Assembly: GCA_963851095.1 (NCBI GenBank)
Contig: CAWKOX010000007.1
Span: 248,001 to 312,000, forward strand
Source: Oleispira sp963851095
Lineage (GTDB): Bacteria > Pseudomonadota > Gammaproteobacteria > Pseudomonadales > Oceanobacteraceae
Reading direction: 5' to 3'
DNA: 64,000 bases
Under the pieces are notes generated by a model. It saw only the letters and a program-made list of their open reading frames with translations, did not search any database and was not told the DNA's origin. A program made the translations under genes and the position numbers. Shown piece by piece: positions 7,533 to 16,171 of the stretch. Within the stretch, counting starts at the first letter, position 1. Each line of letters starts with the position of its first letter.

Positions 7533-9427
7533 TGCTTAAAATTTCCCATTGGAGTGTCCGTAATAGAGCCTTACTATTAGGACTGTTGCCTGCCCTGATT
7601 ATGTTTATGTCGTTAATCTCTTTATTTGTTTGGCAAAGGATTGATGATGCTAAAGTTGAAGTTGCAACAGTAGGGCAGGTGTTATCCAGTCAGTTGGCAG
7701 CATCTATTGAATATCCCGTTATATCAGGCAACTTTAGTTTATTAGCTCCGTTAGTTGAAAATGCAATTAAGGCGCCAGCTGTTGTTAGGGTAACGATTAC
7801 CACTCCAGATGAAAACGTCATCTTTCAACGTGTTATGAAAGAATATGACTCTCTTGACCCTAAAGACATAGCTTTATATCGGAGTACGGTAAGTCAAGAA
7901 CAGGAAGTTTTTTCTGAGTTCTCAGAATTTGATGATATTAATAATGCCAATTTTGTACGGACAGATATTGCTTATGTCAGCATTGAATTGAGCTACGTTC
8001 TTGGCCGTGATCGAGCGTTAATCATTGTCGGTAAGGCGATTGTTTGGGCGAGTTTTATTCTTGGTCTGTGTTTACTGTTGGCACACAGAATGGCTAATTC
8101 AATTGCTCGTCCTATTGAAAAAGTATCTTTAGCTTTATCTCAAATTGCCCGAGGGAATTATGAAAGCCAGATTGAAGTGACGGCACGTGCTGAAATTGGT
8201 GAGCTACAAAAAGGGGTTAATGCAATGGCGCTTGCCTTGCAAAAATCTGATGAAGCACATGTTGCTTCGATAGAAGAAATTGAAATTGCCCGCTTAAAAG
8301 CGGTAACTGCGAATAAAGCAAAAAGCGAATTTTTAGCAATCGTCAGTCACGAGTTAAGAACACCCATAAATGGTGCTATGGGTGCTATACAGCTTATTGA
8401 GCAACAAAAGAATAGTTCAATTGAGCCTTTGGTTGATATTGCTGATCGCAGTTTGAATAACTTATTAGAACTCGTCGAGGATATGCTGACACTGGGGTCT
8501 TTGGAGAAACGAGAGCAGTCTCTAAACCTTGAACCAACATCAATTCCTGAGTTGTTACAGCATACCTTGCAGCAGCTCGAAGAGAAATCACGATTAAATA
8601 ATAATCAATTAACCATCTACATGGATGGTTCAGTTAACGATGAGCTTGTAGAGATTGATGGTATAAAGTTTCGTCAATTAGTGAGGCACCTATTAGGTAA
8701 TGCGGTGAAGTTTACCCAAGACGGCTGCATTTATTGCTCTATTTATATAGAGAATACCCCTTCAGGAATTAGCTTAAGATTGGATATTAGTGATAATGGT
8801 ATTGGTTTTCCAGAAGAGCATAAAGAAGCTATGTTCGAATCATTCCGACAATACGATACCTCGTTAACGCGAAAGTTTGATGGACTTGGTATCGGTTTGT
8901 CTATTTGTCAGGATATTATTCGCTTGATGGGAGGGCGTTTATCTGTGATGGATAATAAGCCAACGGGCACCTCTATAAACTGCTCAATGCCAATTCAGTT
9001 AGCGGCCTTAAAAGAAGGTGGCTTGGTCGCCAAAAAGTTACTGAGTAATAAGTTTGAAAGCAAAAAAATACTTATCGTCGAGGATAATAAGGTAAATAGT
9101 ATGGTTGCGGATAAATTGTTACGGAATATGAAACTGTTACCTACGTGTGTCAGCTCGGGCGAGAGCTGTATCGAAATAATGGCGCAAGAAACTTTTGATT
9201 TGATATTTATGGATTGCCAAATGCCAGGAATGGATGGTTTTGGCACGACTCAGGCGATAAGAGAACTAGAAATAGAGCTTAAGCGAAAGTCGGTTCCTAT
9301 TGTAGCGTTGACTGCCAATACGTCTGCTGAAATTCGCCAGCAATGTTTACGCGCGGGCATGTCGGACTATATGGCCAAGCCAATTAAAATGGAAATTCTA
9401 TACGATATGTTGGCACGCTGGATTTGA
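7532..9427 (+). CDS. Hybrid sensor histidine kinase/response regulator
   Basis: 631 residues. TM1 is at about 13-35, a periplasmic sensor region of about 130 residues follows, TM2 is at about 166-185, and HAMP at about 186-240. HisKA carries H273 in FLAIVSHELRTPING. HATPase_c has the N box (HLLGNAVKFTQDG), G1 (DNGIGF) and G2 (GLGIGLSICQ). A C-terminal REC domain (about 510-631) has phospho-acceptor D561 in FMDCQMPGMDG and the switch Lys in MAKPI. There is no HPt domain and no DNA-binding output, so a separate HPt protein and regulator must complete the relay. It overlaps the preceding binding-protein gene by one base, consistent with that protein presenting a signal to the periplasmic sensor. 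Confidence 0.93.
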   Translation: MLKISHWSVRNRALLLGLLPALIMFMSLISLFVWQRIDDAKVEVATVGQVLSSQLAASIEYPVISGNFSLLAPLVENAIKAPAVVRVTITTPDENVIFQRVMKEYDSLDPKDIALYRSTVSQEQEVFSEFSEFDDINNANFVRTDIAYVSIELSYVLGRDRALIIVGKAIVWASFILGLCLLLAHRMANSIARPIEKVSLALSQIARGNYESQIEVTARAEIGELQKGVNAMALALQKSDEAHVASIEEIEIARLKAVTANKAKSEFLAIVSHELRTPINGAMGAIQLIEQQKNSSIEPLVDIADRSLNNLLELVEDMLTLGSLEKREQSLNLEPTSIPELLQHTLQQLEEKSRLNNNQLTIYMDGSVNDELVEIDGIKFRQLVRHLLGNAVKFTQDGCIYCSIYIENTPSGISLRLDISDNGIGFPEEHKEAMFESFRQYDTSLTRKFDGLGIGLSICQDIIRLMGGRLSVMDNKPTGTSINCSMPIQLAALKEGGLVAKKLLSNKFESKKILIVEDNKVNSMVADKLLRNMKLLPTCVSSGESCIEIMAQETFDLIFMDCQMPGMDGFGTTQAIRELEIELKRKSVPIVALTANTSAEIRQQCLRAGMSDYMAKPIKMEILYDMLARWI

Positions 9428-9520
9428 ACGCTATTTCAAACTGACAACGTATTCATAGCTGTGTCGGCGTGTTAATCTTAACGATATTAAATGAATTGAC
9501 TAACTTAACAGGACTTAAAT

Positions 9521-10570
9521 ATGCGCGAGCAACTTGGAGATTCAGTAGAAATAATGAAAGAGCGTATTGAGGATATGAATATGGGCAGCGGCTTACGTAA
9601 AGCGATCATGGCCGTTGTAATCATTTATTGTTTGGTTGCACTTATACTGGGTTATATATGGTCTTCTGAGCCTGAAAATTTCTCGGTTCAACAATATGCC
9701 GGTGCTTATGCTGAAGAGTTAGGTGTTGAGCCTGTAATTGGCTTTACAACATCGGTGACCTTGATGAAAATTGCGGAAACTATGCTAGACAAGCCAGGTG
9801 GTTATTTAAGTAATGACATTATGCTACCGGGTATTTGGTTGGATAATATTCCTAACTGGGAGTATGGCGTATTAGTTCAGGTGCGAGATCTTTCAAGAGC
9901 CTTGCGTAAAGACTTTAGCCGTTCACAAAGCCAATCAACCCAAGATAAAGATTTAGAAACTGCTGAGCCACAGCTTCATTTTGATAATGACTCTTGGGCG
10001 GTACCTTCAACAGAGAGTGAATATCGCCGTGGTATTACTGCTTTAGGAAATTACAGCAAGCGATTAACTAATCCTGCAGATGATAAGTCCCAGTTTTATG
10101 CGCGTGCCGATAACTTAAACCAGTGGTTATTAGATGTGGAGACACGTCTGGGTAGCTTATCGCAGCGTTTAAGTGCGTCAGTAGGCAAACGCCGTTTAAA
10201 TACTGATTTAGCGGGGGATACTGCCGCTCGTCAATCTACGGCGAGTGCTGATGATCAGGAAGTGAAAACGCCTTGGACTGAAATTGATGATGTTTTTTAC
10301 GAAGCTCGCGGCGCTTCATGGGCATTGTTGCATATTCTAAAAGCGATCGAAGTTGATTTTAGAGCTATTTTAGAAAAGAAGAATGCTTTGGTCAGTGTGC
10401 GTCAAATTATTCGTGAGCTAGAAGGGACGCAAGAAGCGATGGGCTCACCGATGATCTTAAATGATACAGGCTTTGGATTATTTGCTAATCATTCATTGGT
10501 GATGGCTTCGTATATATCTCGCGCGAGTGCAGGCATTAGCGACCTTAGAACCTTGCTATCTCGCGGTTAG
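9521..10570 (+). CDS. DUF2333 family inner-membrane protein
   Basis: A 349-residue protein with one N-terminal membrane helix (about 26-46, AIMAVVIIYCLVALILGYIW), followed by a large soluble, presumably periplasmic, domain. Recognisable family sequence includes MLDKPGGYLSND, LDNIPNWEYGVLVQVRDLSRALRKDFSRSQSQS and LHFDNDSW, which match what I recall of DUF2333 proteins in Pseudomonas and relatives. The function is unknown. It stands alone, with an SD (AGGA) upstream of ATG 9521 and a strong terminator at 10631-10659. Confidence 0.85.
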   Translation: MREQLGDSVEIMKERIEDMNMGSGLRKAIMAVVIIYCLVALILGYIWSSEPENFSVQQYAGAYAEELGVEPVIGFTTSVTLMKIAETMLDKPGGYLSNDIMLPGIWLDNIPNWEYGVLVQVRDLSRALRKDFSRSQSQSTQDKDLETAEPQLHFDNDSWAVPSTESEYRRGITALGNYSKRLTNPADDKSQFYARADNLNQWLLDVETRLGSLSQRLSASVGKRRLNTDLAGDTAARQSTASADDQEVKTPWTEIDDVFYEARGASWALLHILKAIEVDFRAILEKKNALVSVRQIIRELEGTQEAMGSPMILNDTGFGLFANHSLVMASYISRASAGISDLRTLLSRG

Positions 10571-10630
10571 ATGTAGAAGTAGATGCTATACAGCTCCCCA
10601 TCCCCCATCTTGATACGTGATAAATAATCA

Positions 10631-10659
10631 AAAAGGCTACTCTTCGGAGTGGCCTTTTT
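10631..10659 (+). terminator. Intrinsic terminator after the DUF2333 gene
   Basis: AAAAGGCTACTC, TTCG tetraloop, GAGTGGCCTTTTT: a 12 bp stem (one G-U) with an exceptionally stable UUCG loop and a T5 tail, 61 bases after the stop codon. Confidence 0.92.
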
Positions 10660-11036
10660 GTTAAGTTAAGAATGAACGGTGGTTAATAGATTGCTTAGTC
10701 AAATTTACAGCAAAAAAAACCACCCAAGCTATAATCCATCCTAATATCGCAGAGCAATAAAATTCAGTATTAAGCCAAGGTGGTAAAAGAGAGAATCGAC
10801 TAGATAAATCTAATTGAGCTCTCCACCGTCAAAACATGATGATCCAATCCCCTAGGGACTGAATACAAAACAAATGATGACAGCTTGGCTTAAATAGTTC
10901 AATGGTTGTCTTTATAAGTCACTTGGTAAAGATTGTGTAATGTGAGTGTTTTTTATACAAAAAACGATCATTTCGATGCTTTCTGCAAAAACTGTTAATA
11001 TTAGCCCTTTCTTTTTTCCTTAGTGATACTCTTTCT
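10660..11036. other. Intergenic stretch, possible gene remnant
   Basis: No intact gene was found between the DUF2333 terminator and prmC. Two things stand out. First, a 10 bp inverted repeat, TTAAGCCAAG at 10770-10779 and CTTGGCTTAA at 10884-10893. Second, a minus-strand open stretch of roughly 45 codons (about 10670-10820) without a usable start codon, coding for a hydrophobic segment like AILGWIIAWVVFFAVNL. This could be the decayed end of a small membrane protein gene. The evidence is weak and nothing here is called as a gene. Confidence 0.35.
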
Positions 11037-11894
11037 ATGCGTTTAAGTATTGAACACACCATTCGACAATTCACCGAGCAGCTGGCTGAGCTGAGTGAAA
11101 GTGCAAAGCTTGATGTCGAATTATTATTGGCGCATAGCCTAGGTAAAGATCGCACGTTTTTATTTACTTGGGCTGATCAAATAGTGACGGAAGAGCAGGA
11201 GTTTCAATTTGAGGCGCTATTCTCTCGTCGTTTAAATGGTGAGCCGATTGCTTATATTTTAGGTCAGCAAGCATTTTGGGACTTGGAATTAAAAACCGCT
11301 GAGCATACCTTGATACCGAGAGCTGATACCGAGACATTAATTGAGTGGGTGTTAGAGCTGGCTGATTCATTACCAGAACAGACTCGTGTTATTGACTTAG
11401 GCACTGGAACTGGCGCGATAGCATTGTCGCTGGCGTACGAATTTCCCCGATGGGATGTTCAGGGTGTGGATCTAATTCCTCAAGCGGTTGCGCTGGCTCT
11501 GCAAAATGCGCAGCTCAATCAATTAGAACGTGTTCGATTTTATCAAAGTAGCTGGTTCGAAGAAGTAGAGGGACAGTTTGATTTGATTGTCAGCAACCCA
11601 CCTTATATTGATCCTGAAGATAAACATCTTGATCAAGGGGATGTTCGCTTTGAACCAAAGTCTGCGTTAGTGGCTGATAATAAAGGACTTGCTGATCTAG
11701 AATTAATTGCTCAGCAAGGAAGAGATTTCTTGGCTGAGGGAGGTTGGTTATTAATGGAGCATGGATATGATCAGCAAGATACCGTACAGCAGCTACTCTA
11801 TAGTTTAGGATACCAAAACGTTGCTACGCGCATTGATTTAGGAGGAAACCCGAGAATAACGGGTGGACAGTTTTATAAGGGAGAAACATCGTGA
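11037..11894 (+). CDS. prmC: Peptide chain release factor N5-glutamine methyltransferase PrmC (HemK)
   Basis: 285 residues, the normal length. It methylates the glutamine of the GGQ motif in RF1/RF2 using SAM. Visible are the N-terminal helical substrate-binding domain (about 1-80), the SAM loop VIDLGTGTGAIALSLA (about 117-132) and the catalytic VSNPPYIDPED (NPPY, about 183-193). There is no convincing SD before ATG 11037 (the upstream bases are pyrimidine-rich). In most gammaproteobacteria prmC follows prfA; here prfA is absent, and prmC leads a two-gene unit with moeB, overlapping it by four bases. Confidence 0.95.
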   Translation: MRLSIEHTIRQFTEQLAELSESAKLDVELLLAHSLGKDRTFLFTWADQIVTEEQEFQFEALFSRRLNGEPIAYILGQQAFWDLELKTAEHTLIPRADTETLIEWVLELADSLPEQTRVIDLGTGTGAIALSLAYEFPRWDVQGVDLIPQAVALALQNAQLNQLERVRFYQSSWFEEVEGQFDLIVSNPPYIDPEDKHLDQGDVRFEPKSALVADNKGLADLELIAQQGRDFLAEGGWLLMEHGYDQQDTVQQLLYSLGYQNVATRIDLGGNPRITGGQFYKGETS

Positions 11895-12712
11895 GTGATC
11901 GTACTACTGGGCATGATGATACTGGACAAGATGATTCTGTGTCGTCTGATACTGAAATAGAAAGCACAATGAATGACAGTGATTTATTGCGCTATAGCCG
12001 CCACATATTCTTACCTGAAATGGATATGGAAGGTCAGCAAACGTTATTAAACAGTCGGGTGCTCATTATTGGTTTAGGCGGATTAGGCAGTCCAGCTTTG
12101 CAGTATTTAGCGGCTAGTGGTATCGGTAACTTGTTTTTAGTTGATGATGATGTGGTTGAGTTATCGAATGTGCAGCGCCAGATTTGTCATGGCACCGACG
12201 ATGTCGGAAAAACAAAAGTAAGGTCCGCGATAGAAGAAGTTATGCGCGTTAATCCAACGATATTTATCGAAGGTTTTGAACAGAAAGCGGACGCAGAATT
12301 TCTAAATAGTTTACTACCCAATATTGATCTAGTTGTTGATTGCAGTGATAACTTTGATATTCGCTATCTAATCAATGACGCCTGTATTGCTCATAAAACC
12401 CCTTGGGTATCAGGGGCTGCAGTGGCCTTACAAGGGCAGGTAATATGTTTTGACCCACGATTAGATGATCAGCCTTGCTATCGGTGCTTATATCCGCAAG
12501 CAGGGGATGAGCAGGTGAACTGTTCCACGAGTGGAATTTTGGCACCTGTAGTAGGTGTTATCGGAGTACTGCAGGCGCTGGAAGCGATTAAGATATTAAC
12601 CGGCATTGGCAAGCCAATCTTAGGGCGTTTACAAACGTTTGATGCCTTAGAGGGCCAATGGCGTAGCTGGTGCTTAAATAAAGATGCTGCTTGCACCGCG
12701 TGCAATCGATAG
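11891..12712 (+). CDS. moeB: Molybdopterin-synthase adenylyltransferase MoeB / ThiF-HesA family
   Basis: 273 residues. An E1-like enzyme that adenylates the C-terminal glycine of a sulfur-carrier protein (MoaD or ThiS). Motifs seen are the nucleotide-binding VLIIGLGGLGSPALQYLA (about 56-73), SNVQRQICH, the DCSDNFDIRYLIND segment, and four zinc-ligand cysteines as CYRC (about 197-200) and CTAC (about 269-272). GTG 11891 overlaps the prmC stop and has AGGGAG upstream, so I chose it. An internal ATG at 11969 would remove a 26-residue acidic extension not present in E. coli MoeB (249 aa). MoeB and ThiF cannot be separated from sequence alone; the prmC-moeB order is common in gammaproteobacteria. 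Confidence 0.88.
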   Translation: MSDRTTGHDDTGQDDSVSSDTEIESTMNDSDLLRYSRHIFLPEMDMEGQQTLLNSRVLIIGLGGLGSPALQYLAASGIGNLFLVDDDVVELSNVQRQICHGTDDVGKTKVRSAIEEVMRVNPTIFIEGFEQKADAEFLNSLLPNIDLVVDCSDNFDIRYLINDACIAHKTPWVSGAAVALQGQVICFDPRLDDQPCYRCLYPQAGDEQVNCSTSGILAPVVGVIGVLQALEAIKILTGIGKPILGRLQTFDALEGQWRSWCLNKDAACTACNR

Positions 12713-12742
12713 TACTTGCTAATTAAAGTCTGGGGAAAGGTA

Positions 12743-12770
12743 ATACTTAGCGCGATTAAGCGCTAAGTAT
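12743..12770. terminator. Stem-loop between convergent moeB and yacL
   Basis: A perfect 11 bp stem, ATACTTAGCGC with GCGCTAAGTAT, six-base loop. It includes the yacL stop codon. It sits between the ends of two convergent genes, so it could serve both. T-runs on either side are poor, so it is weaker than the other terminators here. Confidence 0.5.
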
Positions 12771-13124
12771 AAATTCTTGCCAAGAAACTAACGCATCCTG
12801 GAAATCTTCTAAGCCACATTCTGCATGCGACTCATCTTCATAAACGTTGGTATTTTCTGGCAGTTCTTCATCGACTTCTAAGCCTAAAGACAGCGCTACA
12901 ACCTCCACGTCTTCTTGATTCATTCGTAGACGGTATTCGGTGCCTTCGATCAGGCGTTGCTCAATGCGGCGGTTGATAAGTTGGTCGACAATATCGACTA
13001 ACTCTTCAATACGCTGCTGGTTCGCGCCCAGCTCATCATTAAACCAAGTGCCCATGGCTTCATGGCCCATTGAAAACTCAGCAATTGGTTTGTCGTATTC
13101 ATTAAAGGTAAAATCGTAATCCAC
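12756..13124 (-). CDS. yacL: YacL family protein (UPF0231)
   Basis: 122 residues, matching the length of E. coli YacL (120). Conserved family features are visible: the MDYDF start, FSMGHEAMGTWFNDE (about 17-31), a central helical segment, an acidic stretch YEDESHAECGLEDF (about 95-108), and a C-terminal aromatic WQEFI. The biochemical function is unknown. Its single-gene unit ends in a hairpin shared with convergent moeB. Confidence 0.88.
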   Translation of the reverse strand: MDYDFTFNEYDKPIAEFSMGHEAMGTWFNDELGANQQRIEELVDIVDQLINRRIEQRLIEGTEYRLRMNQEDVEVVALSLGLEVDEELPENTNVYEDESHAECGLEDFQDALVSWQEFILSA

Positions 13125-13218
13125 AGAATTCTCTATTGTGGTAGAAGAGGATGGTCATTCTACCTTAAAACGCCCTCTCATGCTCAAGTCTTACTTTCTT
13201 TTTAGTATCTCTATAACG

Positions 13219-13254
13219 AAAAAAGCCGCTTACAAAGTAATTTATAAGCGGCTT
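13219..13254 (-). terminator. Intrinsic terminator of the yraN-diaA unit
   Basis: On the minus strand: AAGCCGCTTA, 12-base loop, TAAGCGGCTT followed by TTTTCG. A 10 bp GC-rich stem with a T-run, 45 bases after the diaA stop. Confidence 0.88.
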
Positions 13255-13298
13255 ATCGATTCTTTCTGTAATGTTTAGCAGGACAGAATATAGGGCGT

Positions 13299-13883
13299 TT
13301 ATTCTTCGCCGAATAACGAGCAGTCAATTAAGTCGCACAAGCAGTGAATGACTAACAAGTGAACTTCTTGGATGCGAGCGGTTACTTCAGAAGGCACTCG
13401 AATTTCAATATCGTTTTCGGTCAGTAGTGCGGCCATATTACCGCCGTCTTTACCCGTTAATGCGACGACTTGCATATCACGGTCATGAGCGGCTTTGATT
13501 GCTTCAATCACGTTTTTAGATCCGCCACTGGTTGAGATGGCTAATAATATATCGCCTTCGTTACCGAGAGCTCGAATCTGTTTTGAGAAGACTTCGTTAT
13601 AGCTGTAGTCGTTAGCGATCGAGGTCAGTGTTGAAGTGTCGGTAGTTAATGCAATGGCCGGCAAAGATGGGCGTTCGCGCTCGAAGCGGTTTAGCATCTC
13701 AGATGAAAAATGCTGTGCATCACCCGCTGAGCCGCCATTACCACAGCTTAAAATTTTACCGCCGCTTACAAGACTAGCAACCATCATACCCGCTGCATGT
13801 TCTATATAAGGGGGTAATAGTTCCGCTGCTTGGGCTTTTGTCTCAATACTGGCATTGAAATGCTGCAATAAACGATCTTGCAC
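13299..13883 (-). CDS. diaA: DnaA initiator-associating protein DiaA (SIS domain)
   Basis: 194 residues from GTG at 13883, which has GGAG eight bases upstream and gives nearly the E. coli DiaA length (196). The frame stays open further upstream, but that extra 30 residues has no homology to the family. DiaA is a tetrameric SIS-domain protein that promotes DnaA assembly at oriC; it resembles the sedoheptulose-7-phosphate isomerase GmhA but lacks its enzymatic role. Seen: CGNGGSAGDAQHF (phosphosugar-binding loop), NRFERERPSLPAIALTTD, LLAISTSGGSKNVIEA, and the C-terminal RIQEVHLLVIHCLCDLID. The NRFE..RPSLPAIAL segment and yraN as neighbour favour DiaA over GmhA. Confidence 0.92.
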   Translation of the reverse strand: MQDRLLQHFNASIETKAQAAELLPPYIEHAAGMMVASLVSGGKILSCGNGGSAGDAQHFSSEMLNRFERERPSLPAIALTTDTSTLTSIANDYSYNEVFSKQIRALGNEGDILLAISTSGGSKNVIEAIKAAHDRDMQVVALTGKDGGNMAALLTENDIEIRVPSEVTARIQEVHLLVIHCLCDLIDCSLFGEE

Positions 13884-13972
13884 GGATAACGCTCCAAAAG
13901 AGTGTGTTCTTAATAAGTTATCATCATACGAAAATCTAATGCCAGCGGGAAGGACTTTGAGAAGGTTTCTCA

Positions 13973-14359
13973 CTAAAAAGCATTTTTAATCCACAATATT
14001 TCATTTTGACCCTCAATACCGACGACATCAAAGCGACAAGCGGGCGGTGTATTGCCAAAGTGTTGCAGTAAATAATACTCGGCCGCTCGCCGTAGTTTTT
14101 TTTGCTTGCCGGCGGTGATACTCGCGAGGGCGCCGCCGAATTCTTTATTTTCTCGATAGCGTACTTCAATGAATACCAAATATTCTTGGTTTTGCTTAGT
14201 AGCGTCTTTCATTATTAGATCGATTTCACCGCTTTTGCAGAGAAAATTACGCTCGATCAACTCAAACCCTTTAGCGTTTAAGTACGCCTCTGCTAAGCGT
14301 TCTTTATCATCACCCTTAATGCGCTTTTCGGTTCGTTTATCGTCTTGGGTAAACCACAT
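13973..14359 (-). CDS. yraN: YraN family putative endonuclease-fold protein (UPF0102)
   Basis: 128 residues, a typical length. The restriction-endonuclease-like core is seen as GEIDLIMKD (acidic metal ligand D) and VFIEVRYRE (E-x-R). The family is linked to Holliday-junction-resolvase folds but has no settled role. The order lpoA-yraN-diaA is the same as in E. coli (yraM-yraN-diaA), and all three lie on the minus strand within a few tens of bases, which suggests one operon. SD AAGGA precedes ATG 14359. Confidence 0.93.
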   Translation of the reverse strand: MWFTQDDKRTEKRIKGDDKERLAEAYLNAKGFELIERNFLCKSGEIDLIMKDATKQNQEYLVFIEVRYRENKEFGGALASITAGKQKKLRRAAEYYLLQHFGNTPPACRFDVVGIEGQNEILWIKNAF

Positions 14360-14382
14360 AGCAATCCTTGCTGAGTTTCATT

Positions 14383-16164
14383 TTATTTATGTTGATCTAA
14401 ATTGATCGCGGTAGGACGTCCTCTTTTGAAGATGGCGAACGGCATTTTACGATGAATTTTTCCTTGTTCATCTATCGATAGGTCGCCTGTCACACCAAAT
14501 ATTCTACTATGAGGTAAGGCCGATAGCTGTTTTAGTCTAGGATATAAACGGAAAGCGTCAACGCCCATCGCGTACAGACGAGCATAGTTGCCCTTTGCAC
14601 GTTTCTGGTTGGCCTCGACCACCGTCTTTAGTTCAGAGCTTTCTAATAACCAAGGTAGATCGGTAAATTGAATGCCGTTTAAATCGTTATCTTTTTTACG
14701 GTTTGGCTTACCTGAATATACCTGAGAGGTCGAAAATACTGGTAAGTCGCCAGCGAAATTAAAATCAAACATCGGGCGAATTTGTCGGCCTTGTTTAGGG
14801 AGCGCAACTAAAAATACCCAATCAGCATCTTGGCGACGGCGTGGTTCAAACTCAATGGATTCACGCATTAGGCGGCGGATCTCTTTATAGCGCTGCTGGC
14901 TATCGTCGACGTTTAACAGCGCTTTGATTTCGGGATTGTAGTCTTTCTTCTGCTTATAAAAACGTCTTTCGGCAATGTTCCCGCCTAGCTCTAGCCAGCG
15001 CTCTTCGAAGGCTGTATAGATACGTTTGCCCCATGAATTATCTGGTGACATAGCTAAGACACGACGATGGCCAAGTTGAAAGGCGCGTTCTGCAATGAGG
15101 CGAGCTTCATCTTCGGCGGCTAAACCGAATTGGTAAAAATTATCAGGCTGCTCCCCCATTGCTAGCTGATCAGAGTAGTTCAGTGCCAGAGTAGGTAAAG
15201 GCAGTGTTTCAAATTTTGCGAGCGCATTAACATTCTTTTTGTCCAGTGGGCCGATCACCCACTCAGCTTCTAGTGCAATGGCATCATCATAGGCTAGGTT
15301 TATGCTGCCAGAAGCTTCTGTATCAATAATACTGATTGTTGGCACTTCATAGCCCTTCTGCAAGGTTTGATAATATGCGGCCATAAAACCTTCACGAACT
15401 GCTTGGCCACTACTCGCTAAATTGCCCGTTAATGGCAAAAGTAAGGCAATGTGTTTTGGCTGCTGCTGCGCCATTTCTTCTAATAGCGATAAGCCACCAG
15501 GCAGTTCAACTGCGGCAGGGTGGCCAGGGTTATTCAGTCGCCATTGATTAACCGCTGCAATATGGCCCGTTAGATTGTGGCTAGTATCTTTTGCAATAGA
15601 AGCTAATTCTAACCAGTTAGCAAACTGAGTATTCGGCGCGTTTTTAGCCCACTTCAATAAGTTCTCTAATGAAATGTTAGTCAGGTCTTTCCAGATTTGT
15701 TGGTGGTTGGCTGAACGCACTTCGCCTTCCAGAATAGCGGATAGAAAATCACGTTCACGCGCTGCAGTAAGAAAATTACCCCCTAATTCATAAAACTGAG
15801 CTTTCAATAAACCAAAGCGAATTTGATTATCCACAGTACTCCGATTCAATTGGTCACGACTGATGCGGTTAAGTACTTGCTGGGATTGGTCTACATTTTT
15901 TTTCTCAATCGAGTATTCAAGGGCGAGTAAATTGTACTGTAGGGTCTCTTCTTTGCTGCGCGCTGCCGTGTTTAGTTGTTGCAATAATGAGTCAGCATTG
16001 CGAAACTCCCCAGCATCGATGGCTTGCTTCGCTTGTTCAAGCAGGGTTGATACTGAAACAGTATTAACTAGGCCATCATCTGTTATCATTTCGCGGCTAG
16101 GCTTTTGAGCACAACCTACTAAGCTCATCAGTACTACAACGATCAATAATTTTTTAGAGTTCAT
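14383..16164 (-). CDS. lpoA: Penicillin-binding protein activator LpoA (lipoprotein)
   Basis: 593 residues from ATG 16164. It activates PBP1A from the outer membrane, reaching through the periplasm. The N-terminus is a lipoprotein signal (MNSKKLLIVVVLMSLVGC, acylated Cys at 18). Residues about 30-240 are helical TPR-like, and about 245-590 form a periplasmic-binding-protein fold (HIALLLPLTGNLASSGQAVREGF, VIGPLDKKNV, RVLAMSPDNSWGKRI). An upstream in-frame ATG at 16203 would precede the lipoprotein signal with 13 unrelated residues and is rejected. The start codon lies only 7 bp from the divergent rsmI start. Confidence 0.93.
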   Translation of the reverse strand: MNSKKLLIVVVLMSLVGCAQKPSREMITDDGLVNTVSVSTLLEQAKQAIDAGEFRNADSLLQQLNTAARSKEETLQYNLLALEYSIEKKNVDQSQQVLNRISRDQLNRSTVDNQIRFGLLKAQFYELGGNFLTAARERDFLSAILEGEVRSANHQQIWKDLTNISLENLLKWAKNAPNTQFANWLELASIAKDTSHNLTGHIAAVNQWRLNNPGHPAAVELPGGLSLLEEMAQQQPKHIALLLPLTGNLASSGQAVREGFMAAYYQTLQKGYEVPTISIIDTEASGSINLAYDDAIALEAEWVIGPLDKKNVNALAKFETLPLPTLALNYSDQLAMGEQPDNFYQFGLAAEDEARLIAERAFQLGHRRVLAMSPDNSWGKRIYTAFEERWLELGGNIAERRFYKQKKDYNPEIKALLNVDDSQQRYKEIRRLMRESIEFEPRRRQDADWVFLVALPKQGRQIRPMFDFNFAGDLPVFSTSQVYSGKPNRKKDNDLNGIQFTDLPWLLESSELKTVVEANQKRAKGNYARLYAMGVDAFRLYPRLKQLSALPHSRIFGVTGDLSIDEQGKIHRKMPFAIFKRGRPTAINLDQHK

Positions 16165-16171
16165 CCTCAAT

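Noticed and set aside
13884..13973. Longer DiaA start at 13973
   Set aside because: The extra 30 residues do not resemble DiaA, while GTG 13883 has a well-placed SD and gives the family length.
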